Of a stretch of 64,000 nucleotides of DNA, positions 19,808 to 29,183 are shown one piece after another (position 1 is the first letter of the stretch; the number at the start of each line of letters is the position of its first letter). The position numbers and the translations under genes were made by a program. The DNA is from Pseudomonas soli. Its GTDB lineage: Bacteria > Pseudomonadota > Gammaproteobacteria > Pseudomonadales > Pseudomonadaceae. Below the pieces are notes generated by a model that had not been told where the DNA came from, ran no database searches, and was given only the letters and a program-made list of their open reading frames with translations. Where the stretch lies: NCBI RefSeq assembly GCF_900110655.1, contig NZ_FOEQ01000002.1, positions 372,001 to 436,000 on the forward strand. Direction: 5' to 3'.

Positions 19808-19833
19808 TACGTAGCCAGCCACCGCGCCGTCAA
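19804..19833 (-). promoter_or_regulatory. Sigma-70 promoter overlapping the LexA box
   Basis: On the minus strand a -35 TTGACG (19833-19828) is followed after 18 bp by TATGCT (19809-19804). LexA bound at 19788-19807 would cover the -10. Confidence 0.55.
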
Positions 19834-19844
19834 TGCGCCGCCGC

Positions 19845-20081
19845 TCAACCAAGGAAGGCCACCACCTGCTCGGCATCGAACGGCCAGCCCAGCTCGGCGC
19901 CGGTGTCACAGCGGCGCAGTACCGGGATGACCAGGCCGTAGCGTTCGAACAGCACCTCGTCCTCGGCGATATCGACCAGCTCGACCAACAAGCCGTGCTC
20001 GACGAATGGCATCAGCATGGCTTCGGCCACTTCGCACAGATGGCACCCGAGGGTGCCGAACAATTGGGTTTCAGGCAGCAT
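19845..20081 (-). CDS. Glutaredoxin-like (Glrx-like/DUF836) protein
   Basis: The 78-residue protein has a thioredoxin-like fold signature. It starts LPETQLFGTLGCHLCEVAEA, with CHLC as the redox motif near residue 13, followed by VELVDIAEDEVLFERYGLVI and PVLRRCDTGAELGWPF, which holds the cis-Pro. Members are small thiol-disulfide proteins of unclear partner. I chose the ATG at 20081. Another in-frame ATG at 20117 would add 12 residues. It lies between amtB and the LexA-controlled gene on the same strand. Confidence 0.8.
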   Translation of the reverse strand: MLPETQLFGTLGCHLCEVAEAMLMPFVEHGLLVELVDIAEDEVLFERYGLVIPVLRRCDTGAELGWPFDAEQVVAFLG

Positions 20082-20154
20082 GCGTCTATCCGCAAAATCG
20101 CAGGAAGGGATGCTCATTCTAGGTCCGCCTGCGCCTGCGTGCACCTGACGTGCC

Positions 20155-21363
20155 TCAATCCTGGCTGGTGGCGCCGATTCGATGCACAGACAAGTCGGCG
20201 CCCTGGAACTCCTGCTCATGGCTCAGACGCAGGCCATGCAACGCCTTGATCAACCCGTACACGGCGAAGCCACCGGCCAGGGCGACCAGTACCCCCGCCA
20301 GACTGCCCAGCAGCTGGCTGACCAGGCTGACACCACCCAGCCCACCCAGGGCCACCTGCCCGAACACGCCGCAGGCGATGCCACCCCAAACGCCACACAG
20401 CCCGTGCAGCGGCCATACCCCCAGCACGTCGTCGATCTTCCAGCGATTCTGCGCGGCAGTGAAGCACCAGACGAACAACCCGCCGGCCACAAGGCCGGTC
20501 ACCAGCGCCCCCAGAGGATGCATCAGGTCGGAACCTGCGCACACCGCCACCAGGCCGGCCAACGGGCCGTTGTGCAGGAACCCCGGGTCGTTGCGCCCGG
20601 CCAGCAAGGCCGACAGGGTGCCACCGACCATGGCCATCAGCGAGTTGATCGCCACCAACCCGCTCACCCCTTGCAGGGTCTGGGCGCTCATGACGTTGAA
20701 GCCGAACCAGCCGATGATCAGGATCCACGACCCCAGCGCCAGGAACGGTATGCTGGAGGGAGCGAACGCCACCAGCCGGCCGTCTCGGTAACGGCCGCGG
20801 CGCGCGCCCAGCAGCAGCACCGCGGCCAGCGCCAGCCAGCCCCCCATGGCGTGCACCACCACGGAGCCGGCGAAGTCGTGGAAGGGTGCCCCGAAGCGCA
20901 TATGCAGCCAGGCCTGCAGGCCGAAGTTGCCGTTCCAAACGATGCCTTCGAAAAACGGATAAATGAACGCCACGATCAACGCCGTCGCGCACAGTTGTGG
21001 CGCAAAGCGCGCCCGCTCGGCGATACCACCGGAAATGATGGCCGGGATGGCCGCGGCGAAGGTCAGCAGGAAAAAGCATTTGACCAGGGCGTAGCCATGG
21101 TCATCGGCGAGAGCCGCGGCAGGCTGCAGAAAGCTCACCCCATAGGCAATCCAGTAGCCGATGAAAAAGTACACCAGCGCGGATATCGCGAAATCGCTGA
21201 GGATCTTCGACAGTGCGTTTACCTGATTCTTGTGCCGCACCGTGCCGACCTCGAGAAAGGCGAACCCCGCGTGCATTGCCAGGACCAGGATCGCGCCCAT
21301 GAGGATGAACAAGGTGTTGGAGCCGTGGACCAGTGAGTCCATCGCGCTATGGGTATTTTCCAT
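20155..21363 (-). CDS. amtB: Ammonium transporter (Amt family)
   Basis: The protein of about 402 residues has around eleven membrane helices and the Amt signatures. These include FAFLEVGTVRHKNQVNALSK near the N-terminus, DFAGSVVVHAMGGW with the pore His, and LHGLCGVWGGIACGVFG with the second pore His. It conducts ammonium or ammonia across the inner membrane. I placed the start at the ATG at 21363. A GTG at 21387 is possible and neither has a strong ribosome binding site. The usual glnK partner is not adjacent, and I found no correctly spaced sigma-54 promoter. This suggests a secondary, non-glnK-linked Amt paralogue. Confidence 0.9.
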   Translation of the reverse strand: MENTHSAMDSLVHGSNTLFILMGAILVLAMHAGFAFLEVGTVRHKNQVNALSKILSDFAISALVYFFIGYWIAYGVSFLQPAAALADDHGYALVKCFFLLTFAAAIPAIISGGIAERARFAPQLCATALIVAFIYPFFEGIVWNGNFGLQAWLHMRFGAPFHDFAGSVVVHAMGGWLALAAVLLLGARRGRYRDGRLVAFAPSSIPFLALGSWILIIGWFGFNVMSAQTLQGVSGLVAINSLMAMVGGTLSALLAGRNDPGFLHNGPLAGLVAVCAGSDLMHPLGALVTGLVAGGLFVWCFTAAQNRWKIDDVLGVWPLHGLCGVWGGIACGVFGQVALGGLGGVSLVSQLLGSLAGVLVALAGGFAVYGLIKALHGLRLSHEQEFQGADLSVHRIGATSQD

Positions 21364-21664
21364 GTAGGGCAGACCTGCAAAAAGCACCAGGACAGTTCAA
21401 GAACCGGCATCCATGCACCGCATCGGTGCCAGGCCCCTGCCCTGTTTCGGTGAGTTGGCAGCTGCCTGCGTGGTTTTTTCTTGGGTTTGTCGTGGATTGG
21501 GTTAAGGTTTAACGGTGTCCGTCTCATGGGCGCATGATTTCGGCGCAGCCTAAGGCAGACACGCACCGCTTTTTAGCAAGCGCTGTACCAACACATCCCG
21601 CTGAACCTTCCGCGTCATCGATCACTCGAAATAGCCACACACATCCACAGGGAGAGGCCCACTC
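21364..21664. other. Divergent intergenic region, amtB / yqjD-like operon
   Basis: These 301 bp contain no plausible gene and must hold both divergent promoters. A T-rich tract lies near 21474-21484. A TGGCAC resembling a -24 element near 21440 on the minus strand is wrongly spaced from the next TGCA, so I assign no promoter. Confidence 0.4.
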
Positions 21665-21976
21665 ATGGCCAGCAAATCGGCAAAGACTGCACAAGACATA
21701 CTGATGGCTGACTTCCAGGCCCTGGTCCGCGACACCGAAAAACTGCTGGCCGACACGGCCAACCTGGCCGGCGACCAGGCCGATGAACTGCGCGAGCAGA
21801 TCCACGATCGCCTGGTCCAGGCTCGCGAAACCCTGCAACTGACCCAGGACTCGGTGCGCGCCCGTGGCCAGGCGGCCCTGGGCAGCGCCGAGCAGTACGT
21901 GCAGGAGAACCCGTGGCAGGCTATCGGCATCGCCGCCGGCGTCGGCCTGCTGATCGGTCTGCTGGCCAAGCGCTGA
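21665..21976 (+). CDS. DUF883 (ElaB/YqjD-like) membrane-anchored protein
   Basis: The 103-residue protein has a long amphipathic, Ala/Gln-rich helical body followed by a C-terminal membrane helix (WQAIGIAAGVGLLIGLLA) ending in KR. This matches ElaB/YqjD/YgaM proteins, tail-anchored inner-membrane proteins reported in E. coli to bind ribosomes in stationary phase. GGGAGAGG lies 6 bp upstream of the ATG. It is the first gene of a three-gene unit with the YqjE- and YqjK-like genes, spaced 9 bp from the next. Confidence 0.88.
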   Translation: MASKSAKTAQDILMADFQALVRDTEKLLADTANLAGDQADELREQIHDRLVQARETLQLTQDSVRARGQAALGSAEQYVQENPWQAIGIAAGVGLLIGLLAKR

Positions 21977-21985
21977 GGAACCTTC

Positions 21986-22360
21986 ATGGACAACGAAGCC
22001 ATCGGCACGGGCGCCTCCGGCAGGCGCCTGGGCGCGGCCGTGCTGGGCTTGCTGCACAGCCATATCGAGCTGTTCGGAATCGAGTTGCAGGAGCAGAAGG
22101 CCCGTACCTTGAGTCTGCTGTTGTTCGCCGGCCTGGCGCTGGTGTTCGCCCTGCTGCTGCTTACCGCCCTGTCGGGCCTGGTGCTGGTGCTGCTGTGGGA
22201 CAGCTATCGCCTGGCAGGCATCATCGGCCTGTGCGCCTTCTACGGGATCGCCGCGCTGTACTGCGGCCTGCGCTTGAAAGCTGCGGTGTTCGACGAGTCC
22301 TCGCCCTTCAACGCCACCCTCGAGGAGTTGGCCAAGGATCGGGAGCGCCTGCTGCCATGA
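21986..22360 (+). CDS. YqjE-like phage-holin-family membrane protein
   Basis: The 124-residue protein has an N-terminal helix (LLHSHIELFGIELQEQKART) and two membrane helices, LLLFAGLALVFALLLLTALS and LAGIIGLCAFYGIAALYCGL. That is the layout of the YqjE (Holin 3_6, DUF1469) family. Despite the holin name, chromosomal members accompany YqjD and are probably envelope proteins rather than lysis proteins. GAGGAA lies before the ATG. Its stop codon overlaps the next start (ATGA), so translation is coupled. Confidence 0.85.
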   Translation: MDNEAIGTGASGRRLGAAVLGLLHSHIELFGIELQEQKARTLSLLLFAGLALVFALLLLTALSGLVLVLLWDSYRLAGIIGLCAFYGIAALYCGLRLKAAVFDESSPFNATLEELAKDRERLLP

Positions 22361-22680
22361 GCCTGCCAGAACTCCCCAACACTCGTAACCCGCGGGAACT
22401 GCGCAAGGCGCTGTTGCGCCTGCGCATGGAAATGCATCGCCAGCAAATCCGTCAAGAATCCGGGCAGTTGCTTGAACCAGTGCGACGCCTGCGTGGCATG
22501 GGTGGCTCGTTCGGTGACGGCCTGGGAGTCAAGCATGGCTCGCTGTGGGGCATTGGCGCCGTGGTTGCCCTGGGCTTTCTGACCGGCAAGGGCGTGCGCA
22601 GCGGCAACCTGACGCGCCTGGTACGCCTGGGTGCCAGCCTGGCACCCTTGATTCGCCTGATGCTCAGCCGCCGCGGCTGA
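22357..22680 (+). CDS. YqjK-like small membrane protein
   Basis: The 107-residue product begins MSLPELPNTRNPRELRKALL, is Arg/Gln-rich and helical, then has one hydrophobic segment (SLWGIGAVVALGFLTGKG) and a basic tail. Its place after YqjD- and YqjE-like genes, with a 4-bp ATGA overlap, fits the third gene of the yqjD-yqjE-yqjK arrangement. No enzymatic motif is visible. A GC-rich hairpin without T-run (GCGCGCCC at 22688 with GGGCGCGC at 22707) follows the stop. Confidence 0.75.
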   Translation: MSLPELPNTRNPRELRKALLRLRMEMHRQQIRQESGQLLEPVRRLRGMGGSFGDGLGVKHGSLWGIGAVVALGFLTGKGVRSGNLTRLVRLGASLAPLIRLMLSRRG

Positions 22681-22758
22681 AGCCCGAGCGCGCCCAGCCC
22701 TTGCGCGGGCGCGCCGGACACAGGAAGCTATCCCGACTCTACGATGGGAGACCACGCC

Positions 22759-24090
22759 TTGGACTGGCAAACCCTGCTGACCCGCGAACGACTGGGCAAG
22801 GCCCTCTACAGCCCCGAGGAGCTCGGACGCAGTCCTTTCCACAAGGATCACGACCGCATCATCTTCTCCGGCGCCTTTCGCCGCCTGGGGCGCAAGACCC
22901 AGGTGCACCCGGTGTCCAGCAATGACCACATCCACACCCGCCTCACCCATTCCCTGGAAGTCAGTTGCGTCGGCCGCTCGCTCGGCATGCGTGTCGGCGA
23001 AACCCTGCGGGGCCAACTGCCAGACTGGTGCGAGCCCAGCGACCTGGGGATGATCGTGCAGTCGGCGTGCCTGGCCCACGACATCGGCAACCCGCCATTC
23101 GGTCATTCGGGGGAGGATGCCATTCGTCACTGGTTCCAGCAGGCCGCGGGGCGGGGCTGGCTGGACGACATGAGCGACGAGCAGCGCGGCGACTTTCTCA
23201 ATTTCGAAGGCAACGCCCAGGGGTTTCGCGTCCTCACACAGCTCGAATACCACCAATTCGACGGCGGCATGCGCCTGACCTATGCGACCCTGGGCGCCTA
23301 CCTCAAGTACCCTTGGACTGCGCGCCACGCCGACGCACTGGGCTACAAGAAACACAAGTTCGGCTGCTACCAGAGCGAACTGGGGCTGCTCGAGCAGATC
23401 GCCGGCAAGCTCGGTCTGCCTCAGCTCGAACACCAACGCTGGGCGCGCCATCCCTTGGTGTACCTGATGGAGGCCGCGGACGACATCTGCTATGCCTTGA
23501 TCGACCTCGAGGACGGGCTGGAAATGGAGCTGCTGCAGTACGCCGAGGTCGAAGCGCTGCTGCTGGACCTGGTGGGTGACGACCTGCCGGAAACCTATCG
23601 CCTGCTGGGCCCGGGCGAGTCACGTCGGCGCAAACTGGCGATCCTGCGCGGCAAGGCCATCGAGCACCTGACCAATGCCGCCGCCCAGGCTTTCGTCGAA
23701 CAACAGAAAGCTCTGCTTGCCGGGCGGCTGGCCGGTGACCTGGTAGAACACATGCACGGCCCCGCGCAACGCTGCGTGCTCCAGGCCAAGGACATGGCAC
23801 GCAAGAAGATCTTCCAGGACAAGCGCAAGACGCTGCACGAGATCGGCGCCTACACGACCTTGGAGATCCTGCTCAACACGTTCTGTGGCGCGGCTCTGGA
23901 GCAGCACGGTGGGCGCACGCCGTCGTTCAAGAGCCGGCGGGTGCTGGACCTGATCGGCAACAATGCCCCCGACCCTCAAGGTTCGCTGCATGACGCGTTC
24001 CTGCGCATGATCGACTTCATCGCCGGCATGACCGATAGCTACGCCAGTGAAATGGCCCAGGAAATGACCGGGCGCTCCAGCCCGAAGTAA
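22759..24090 (+). CDS. dgt: dGTPase-like triphosphohydrolase (HD domain)
   Basis: The protein belongs to the deoxyguanosinetriphosphate triphosphohydrolase-like family, which cleaves dNTPs to nucleoside and triphosphate. N-terminal segments typical of it are [20 protein letters not shown] and [14 protein letters not shown]. The metal-binding HD is in [20 protein letters not shown], with the later Asp in [18 protein letters not shown] prefer the TTG at 22759 (443 residues) because GGGAG lies 8 bp upstream and the protein then starts [14 protein letters not shown] as I recall for the family. The ATG at 22744 would add five residues and has no good ribosome binding site. Confidence 0.88.
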   Translation: MDWQTLLTRERLGKALYSPEELGRSPFHKDHDRIIFSGAFRRLGRKTQVHPVSSNDHIHTRLTHSLEVSCVGRSLGMRVGETLRGQLPDWCEPSDLGMIVQSACLAHDIGNPPFGHSGEDAIRHWFQQAAGRGWLDDMSDEQRGDFLNFEGNAQGFRVLTQLEYHQFDGGMRLTYATLGAYLKYPWTARHADALGYKKHKFGCYQSELGLLEQIAGKLGLPQLEHQRWARHPLVYLMEAADDICYALIDLEDGLEMELLQYAEVEALLLDLVGDDLPETYRLLGPGESRRRKLAILRGKAIEHLTNAAAQAFVEQQKALLAGRLAGDLVEHMHGPAQRCVLQAKDMARKKIFQDKRKTLHEIGAYTTLEILLNTFCGAALEQHGGRTPSFKSRRVLDLIGNNAPDPQGSLHDAFLRMIDFIAGMTDSYASEMAQEMTGRSSPK

Positions 24091-24099
24091 CCTAGACGA

Positions 24100-24123
24100 G
24101 GCGGCAGACGAATGTTTGCCGCC
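24100..24123 (+). terminator. Possible terminator after dgt
   Basis: GGCGGCA (24100-24106) pairs with TGCCGCC (24117-24123) across a 10-base loop, 9 bp past the stop. The following sequence is only modestly T-rich. Confidence 0.4.
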
Positions 24124-24368
24124 CCACGTTTAATTTGTATGAAATTTCCTAAACCATTTTTTTATAAATAAACTTACCCACCCCCACCCCGGGCGAAAGT
24201 TATCAACTCCTGATAAAAGCCCGCCAATATCTACAACTGTCGTAGCAAAGTTTCACGGGCGCTGTAAGTTAATTCCTATATCCCGCATTTGGCACTTACC
24301 TCCCTGCCCGCCGCCATGCAACTGAGCTAATGTGCCGGCTGCCTTCACCTGCAGCTGGAATGTTGAAT

Positions 24369-24989
24369 ATGCACTCAGTCTTTATTGTTGATGACCATCC
24401 CGTTATACGCTTGGCGATACGGATGTTGCTGGAGAACCAGGGATACCGGGTGGTCGGTGAATCGGACAATGGCGTTGACGCCATGCAGCTTATCCGTGAG
24501 ACCCCACCAGACCTGGTCATACTGGACATCAGCATCCCCAAGCTCGATGGCCTGGAAATGCTGTCGCGCCTGCAGGCCATGGCCATTCCGTTGAAGGTTC
24601 TGGTGCTGACGGCGCAATCCCCGGCACTGTTCGCGGTGCGCTGCATGCATTCCGGCGCGGCCGGGTATGTGTGCAAACAGGAAGATCTCAGCGAGTTGCT
24701 CAGCGCCATCAAGGCCGTGCTGTCCGGCTACAACTACTTTCCCAGCCAGGCACTCAATCCACCGCCAACAGGCAGCAACCAGGAACTGGAACTGTTCCGC
24801 CAGGTCAACGACCGGGAGTTGATGGTCCTGCAACTTTTTGCCCAGGGCCGCAGCAACAAGGAAATTGCCAAGGGCATGTTCCTCAGCAACAAGACCGTCA
24901 GCACCTACAAAAAACGCCTCATGCACAAATTGCGCGCCAGCACATTGGTAGAGTTGATCGATGTCGCCAAGCGCAACGCACTGGTTTGA
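24369..24989 (+). CDS. NarL/LuxR-family response regulator (BvgA/EvgA-like)
   Basis: The 206-residue protein has a receiver domain (SVFIVDDHPVIRLAIRMLL at the start, phosphoacceptor Asp53 in VILDISIPKLDG) and a C-terminal LuxR-type helix-turn-helix (RELMVLQLFAQGRSNKEIAK and NKTVSTYKKRLMHKL). This matches BvgA/EvgA regulators. It is followed one base later by a BvgS-like hybrid kinase, its obvious partner. I chose the ATG at 24369. An ATG at 24360 is also possible. The AT-rich 270 bp upstream, with TTTTTTTATAAATAAA near 24160, probably hold the promoter. Confidence 0.88.
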   Translation: MHSVFIVDDHPVIRLAIRMLLENQGYRVVGESDNGVDAMQLIRETPPDLVILDISIPKLDGLEMLSRLQAMAIPLKVLVLTAQSPALFAVRCMHSGAAGYVCKQEDLSELLSAIKAVLSGYNYFPSQALNPPPTGSNQELELFRQVNDRELMVLQLFAQGRSNKEIAKGMFLSNKTVSTYKKRLMHKLRASTLVELIDVAKRNALV

Positions 24990-24990
24990 A

Positions 24991-27900
24991 ATGATGACGT
25001 GGAGGTACATCGCTATCTTGTTGCTCTGCCTGGGCACACCGCTGCAGGGTGGCGGCGTGACCGTCGACCTGGGCCGCACCTACACCTTGCTCAGCCGCTC
25101 GGCGCCGACGTCGGTCCGGCCGCCCTTGACAGCGGCCCAGCGCGACTGGCTCGCACAGCGCAAGGAGCTGGTGCTGGGCACCTCGGCGCCTGATTATCCA
25201 CCCTTTGATATCGCCACGGGTGGACGCGAATACCAAGGGCTGACCGCCGACTACGCCGGCTTGATCGGCAGCGCCCTTGGCCTGCCTGTACGCGTGCAGC
25301 GTTTCCCCAGCCGCCCGGCGGCCGTGGCGGCGCTAAAGAGCGGCCATATCGATCTGCTGGGCAGCGCCAACGGTTACGAAGCCGTTACCCAGGGCTTGGC
25401 GCTGTCGCGCCCCTATGCCATTGACCAACCCGTGCTGGTGACCCGCGAGGACGAGAGCCGTGCGCTAGACACCGGCCTGGCGGGCATGCGTCTGAGCATG
25501 CTGTATCACTACCTGCCGCCAGGGGAAATCCACGCCAATTACCCCAAGGCCGAGCTCCTGACCTTCGAGTCATCCACCCAGGCCCTGAACGCCGTGGCCT
25601 TCGAACAGGCCGACGTGTTCATTGGCGACACCATCTCGACTCACTACCTGATCAGCCAGGGCCACCTGCCGCATGTGCGCATGGCCAACTTCGGCAAGCA
25701 CGAAGCCGTAGGCTTCAGCTTTGCCATGCGCGAGGGCGAGCCTGTCCTCAAGGCCCTGGTGGATGCCGCGCTTGACGCGCAGTCCAGCATTACCCGCAAC
25801 GATATCTTCAAACGCTGGAGCGCCAGCAGCGGCAGTTTGCTGACCGACCGCAAGCTGCAGTTGTCGACACGCGAAGAGCTGTGGCTGAGCCAACACCCGA
25901 TCATGCGCGTGGTGGTCAACGACACCGCGGCGCCATTGACGTTCTTCGACAGCAATGATCGCCTGCGCGGGATAGTCGCCGACCTGCTCGAGCTCATTCG
26001 CCTGCGCACCGGGCTTCGCTTCGAGATCCGCCGCGCCAGTGGCGACGGCGACATGATCGACCAGCTCGAATCCGGGCGTGCCGATATCATTGCCAGCTTG
26101 TCCACCGAGGCACGCCGGGGCAACCCTTTGCAGGTCAGCCGCCCCTATCTGGAGAGCGCCTATGTGCTGGTGACCCCTAGCGGCGCCGACCAACCCAACA
26201 GCCTCAAGCAGCTCAAAGGCAAGCGGGTCGCCGTTCCCCGCGACAGCACCGTGGCCGCCCTGCTTGCCGCTCGCCACCCGCGGATCCGCCAGGTTGCCAC
26301 CGAAAGCACCTATTATTCCATGGTGCTGCTGGGCAGCGGCGCGGTGGACGCGGCAATCGCCACCCTGATCGACGCCAACCACATGCTCGCCACCAGCAAC
26401 AACCTGGTCATCCGCAGCACGGTCGGCACGGAACCCGCTGCCTTTTCCATGGCCACCGCCCCCGACGCCAGCGAGCTGGGCTCGATCCTCGACAAGGCGT
26501 TGCTGAGCATCTCGCCGGAGGAACTGGGGGTGATCAACAGCCGCTGGCGCGACCACGGCCTGCGTGACGACGCCTACTGGCGCAGCTACCTCCGGGTGAT
26601 CCTGCAGGTGGGCGGGGTGATCGCCGTACTCCTGGTCCTGGCGCTGATATGGAATGCCCGGCTGCGCCGTCAAATCAAGCAGCGTCAACGGGCCGAACGG
26701 GCGTTGAACGACCAGCTGGAATTCATGGGCGCCCTGCTCAACGGCACCCCCCACCCCATGTATGTGCGTGATCGCGAGGGCCGCCTGCAAAGCTGTAACG
26801 ACAGTTATCTGCAAGCGGTCGGCGCCAGCCGCGAACAGGTGCTGGGCAAACGCCTGGAAGACGCCCCCTATGGCGATTGTGACTATACCCAGCAGGTGCA
26901 GGACGACTACCAGCGGGTAATGGCACAGGGAACCCCGTTGATTCTCGATCGCCCGTTGCACCTGAAAGACCGCGACCTGACGATCTATCACTGGATCCTG
27001 CCCTACCGCGACTCGCTGGGCGAAATGCAAGGAATCATCGGCGGTTGGATCGACATCAGCGAGCGCCGTAACCTGGTCCAGGACCTGCGCCTGGCCAAGC
27101 AGCAGGCCGATGACGCCAACCGGGCCAAGAGCACGTTCCTGGCCACCATCAGCCATGAGATCCGTACGCCGATGAATGCCCTCATCGGCATGCTGGAGCT
27201 GGCCCTCAAGCGCGCCGAGCAGGGTAAGCTGGATCGCCCCGCGCTAGAAGTCGCGCACCATTCGGCCAACGATCTGCTGGGTTTGATCGGCGACATCCTG
27301 GATATTGCCCGGATCGAATCCGGGCAGATGTCCCTGGCGCCCGAACCCGTCGACCTCGCGGCACTGGTCGAATCGGTCGGGCGGGTGTTCGACGGCCTGG
27401 CCAGACACAAGGGGCTGGTGCTGGATGTGGTGATTGCCCGCGAGGCCCGTTGCCATGCGCTGCTCGACCCGCTGCGCTTCAAGCAGGTCCTGTCGAACCT
27501 GGTCAGCAATGCGATCAAGTTCACCGAGCAGGGGCAGGTACGCATCACCGTCAAGCTGCGCACCGACGGCGAACCGACGTTGCCGGTGCTTGACCTGGAG
27601 GTCCGCGACAGCGGTATCGGGATTCACGAGCAGGACCTGCAGCGCCTGTTCTCCCCGTTCGTGCAGGCCAACCCCTACAGCGACGGCGCCCGGGCCGGCA
27701 CCGGGCTGGGGCTGGTGATCAGCCGCGACCTGTGCGCGATGATGGGGGGCGAACTGACCCTGCAAAGCCTGCAAGGTGTCGGCACCCGCGTGCGCCTGGT
27801 GATGCCACTGCAGTGTGTCGAGCCGGTCGCGGACCTGCCGCGCCCCATGGCGCAAATCCTGCCACCGGACGAGCAACTGAACATTCTGGTAATCGACGAC

Positions 27901-28623
27901 CACCCGGCAAACCTGCTGCTGATGGCCCAGCAGTTGAACTACCTGGGCCTGAAGCAGGAAAGCGCCGAAGAGGGCGGCGAAGGGCTGCGCAAATGGCGTG
28001 AAGGCTGTTTCGATGTGCTGATCGTGGACTGCAACATGCCACAGATGAATGGCTACGAACTGGCCCGGACCGTACGCACGGAGGAGCGCCTGCATGACCG
28101 ACCGCGCTGCACCATTCTCGGTTATACCGCCAACGCCCAGCCCGAGGTACGCCAGCAGTGCCTCGACGCCGGCATGGATGATTGCCTGCTCAAACCCATC
28201 GGCCTGCAGGTGCTGGGGCAACGCCTGAGGGCCATCACGCCGCTTGCCCGGCAGTGCGTCTACCGCCATGGACCGGCCACAGGCTTTGACCTCAAAGGCC
28301 TTTCGACCATCGTCGGCGACAACCTCGCCGACCGCGACCGCATCCTGGAAACCCTGCTGCTGAGCCTGCGTCAGGACCTGAAGATCCTGATGACCATAGA
28401 TCCTCAGCACAACGGCAACGAGCTGGCCCTGCAGGCACACAAGATCCTCAGCGCGGGACGGATGCTGAATGCGCGGGCGCTGATCGAGGCTTGCCAAGCG
28501 CTGGAGGTAACGGACGTACCCCTGGCCGAACTGCGAAGGCGTCGTCAGGTGTTGGCGCGGCATATGCGCCGCGTGGAGAACGCCCTGGCCAGGCAGCTAC
28601 AGCACCTGGCCAAGGTGGGATGA
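24991..28623 (+). CDS. BvgS/EvgS-like hybrid sensor histidine kinase
   Basis: The 1210-residue protein has a signal-anchor N-terminus and two tandem periplasmic Venus-flytrap (SBP_bac_3) domains (about 45-270 and 285-510). A membrane helix near 540-558, a PAS domain (about 585-700), a HisKA domain with His722 in ISHEIRTPMN, and a HATPase with DSGIGIHEQDL and GTGLGLVIS follow. It ends with a receiver with Asp1013 in LIVDCNMPQMNGYEL and an Hpt domain with His1150 in LQAHKILSAGRML. That is the full His-Asp-His-Asp relay ending in the adjacent BvgA-like regulator. The ligand is unknown and no virulence or acid-resistance target genes are adjacent. The ATG at 24991 is one base after the regulator stop. 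Confidence 0.92.
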   Translation: MMTWRYIAILLLCLGTPLQGGGVTVDLGRTYTLLSRSAPTSVRPPLTAAQRDWLAQRKELVLGTSAPDYPPFDIATGGREYQGLTADYAGLIGSALGLPVRVQRFPSRPAAVAALKSGHIDLLGSANGYEAVTQGLALSRPYAIDQPVLVTREDESRALDTGLAGMRLSMLYHYLPPGEIHANYPKAELLTFESSTQALNAVAFEQADVFIGDTISTHYLISQGHLPHVRMANFGKHEAVGFSFAMREGEPVLKALVDAALDAQSSITRNDIFKRWSASSGSLLTDRKLQLSTREELWLSQHPIMRVVVNDTAAPLTFFDSNDRLRGIVADLLELIRLRTGLRFEIRRASGDGDMIDQLESGRADIIASLSTEARRGNPLQVSRPYLESAYVLVTPSGADQPNSLKQLKGKRVAVPRDSTVAALLAARHPRIRQVATESTYYSMVLLGSGAVDAAIATLIDANHMLATSNNLVIRSTVGTEPAAFSMATAPDASELGSILDKALLSISPEELGVINSRWRDHGLRDDAYWRSYLRVILQVGGVIAVLLVLALIWNARLRRQIKQRQRAERALNDQLEFMGALLNGTPHPMYVRDREGRLQSCNDSYLQAVGASREQVLGKRLEDAPYGDCDYTQQVQDDYQRVMAQGTPLILDRPLHLKDRDLTIYHWILPYRDSLGEMQGIIGGWIDISERRNLVQDLRLAKQQADDANRAKSTFLATISHEIRTPMNALIGMLELALKRAEQGKLDRPALEVAHHSANDLLGLIGDILDIARIESGQMSLAPEPVDLAALVESVGRVFDGLARHKGLVLDVVIAREARCHALLDPLRFKQVLSNLVSNAIKFTEQGQVRITVKLRTDGEPTLPVLDLEVRDSGIGIHEQDLQRLFSPFVQANPYSDGARAGTGLGLVISRDLCAMMGGELTLQSLQGVGTRVRLVMPLQCVEPVADLPRPMAQILPPDEQLNILVIDDHPANLLLMAQQLNYLGLKQESAEEGGEGLRKWREGCFDVLIVDCNMPQMNGYELARTVRTEERLHDRPRCTILGYTANAQPEVRQQCLDAGMDDCLLKPIGLQVLGQRLRAITPLARQCVYRHGPATGFDLKGLSTIVGDNLADRDRILETLLLSLRQDLKILMTIDPQHNGNELALQAHKILSAGRMLNARALIEACQALEVTDVPLAELRRRRQVLARHMRRVENALARQLQHLAKVG

Positions 28624-28653
28624 GTGCGGTACAGGACGTACCGCCGACATCAA

Positions 28654-28998
28654 TCAGGAAGCCGGGTTGATCGGCTTTTCCGGATACCAGGCATCCAGCA
28701 GCGGGCTGACTTCAATATTGGTCAGCTCGCTACGGCCCTTGAGCCAGGCTTCGACAGCGGCGCGCTGCTCTTCGCTGACCGAGCCACGCTTGACGGAGCA
28801 GACCAGGCCGAAGTCATCACCGCCAACATAGTCCAGGCCGTTGGCATCCATGGCATCAGCCAGGAAAGCATCGAGGAAGGCATCGATGGCTTCATCGGAC
28901 AGGTCTTCCTTGAAGCCCAGGTTCAGTTCGAAACCCAGCTCCTGGAATTCATCCACGCACAGTTTCTTGCGCAGGCGACGGGAACGGTTGGTAGCCAT
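28654..28998 (-). CDS. YggL-family 50S-associated protein
   Basis: The 114-residue protein begins MATNRSRRLRKKLCVDEFQE and continues with the acidic segment SDEAIDAFLDAFLADAMDAN and the sequence YVGGDDFGLVCSVKRGSVSE, all typical of YggL (DUF469), reported as a 50S ribosome-binding protein. GAGAGGA lies before the ATG. It is convergent with the BvgS-like gene (30-bp gap) and stands alone. Confidence 0.9.
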   Translation of the reverse strand: MATNRSRRLRKKLCVDEFQELGFELNLGFKEDLSDEAIDAFLDAFLADAMDANGLDYVGGDDFGLVCSVKRGSVSEEQRAAVEAWLKGRSELTNIEVSPLLDAWYPEKPINPAS

Positions 28999-29183
28999 GA
29001 AACAATCCTCTCAATTAATTACGCGCGGCACTTTAACAGTTTCCGGCGCACAACGGCGCTTTTCCGTCGAACGAGGCCCATACAGAGCACGCTTGGGGCA
29101 TAATGCGCACTATATTCGTCCTGGGGCCATCATTTCATACAGCCCCATTGTCTTTTCCCCTCGCCTGCAGGGTTTGTCCATTT

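Noticed and set aside
21384..21450. Sigma-54 promoter for amtB
   Set aside because: A TGGCAC is present on the minus strand but the next TGCA is two bases too far away for a -24/-12 pair.
22688..22714. GCGCGCCC/GGGCGCGC hairpin after the YqjK-like gene as a terminator
   Set aside because: The stem is strong but there is no T-run on either strand. The dgt gene starts 45 bp later, so it may instead be part of a readthrough unit.
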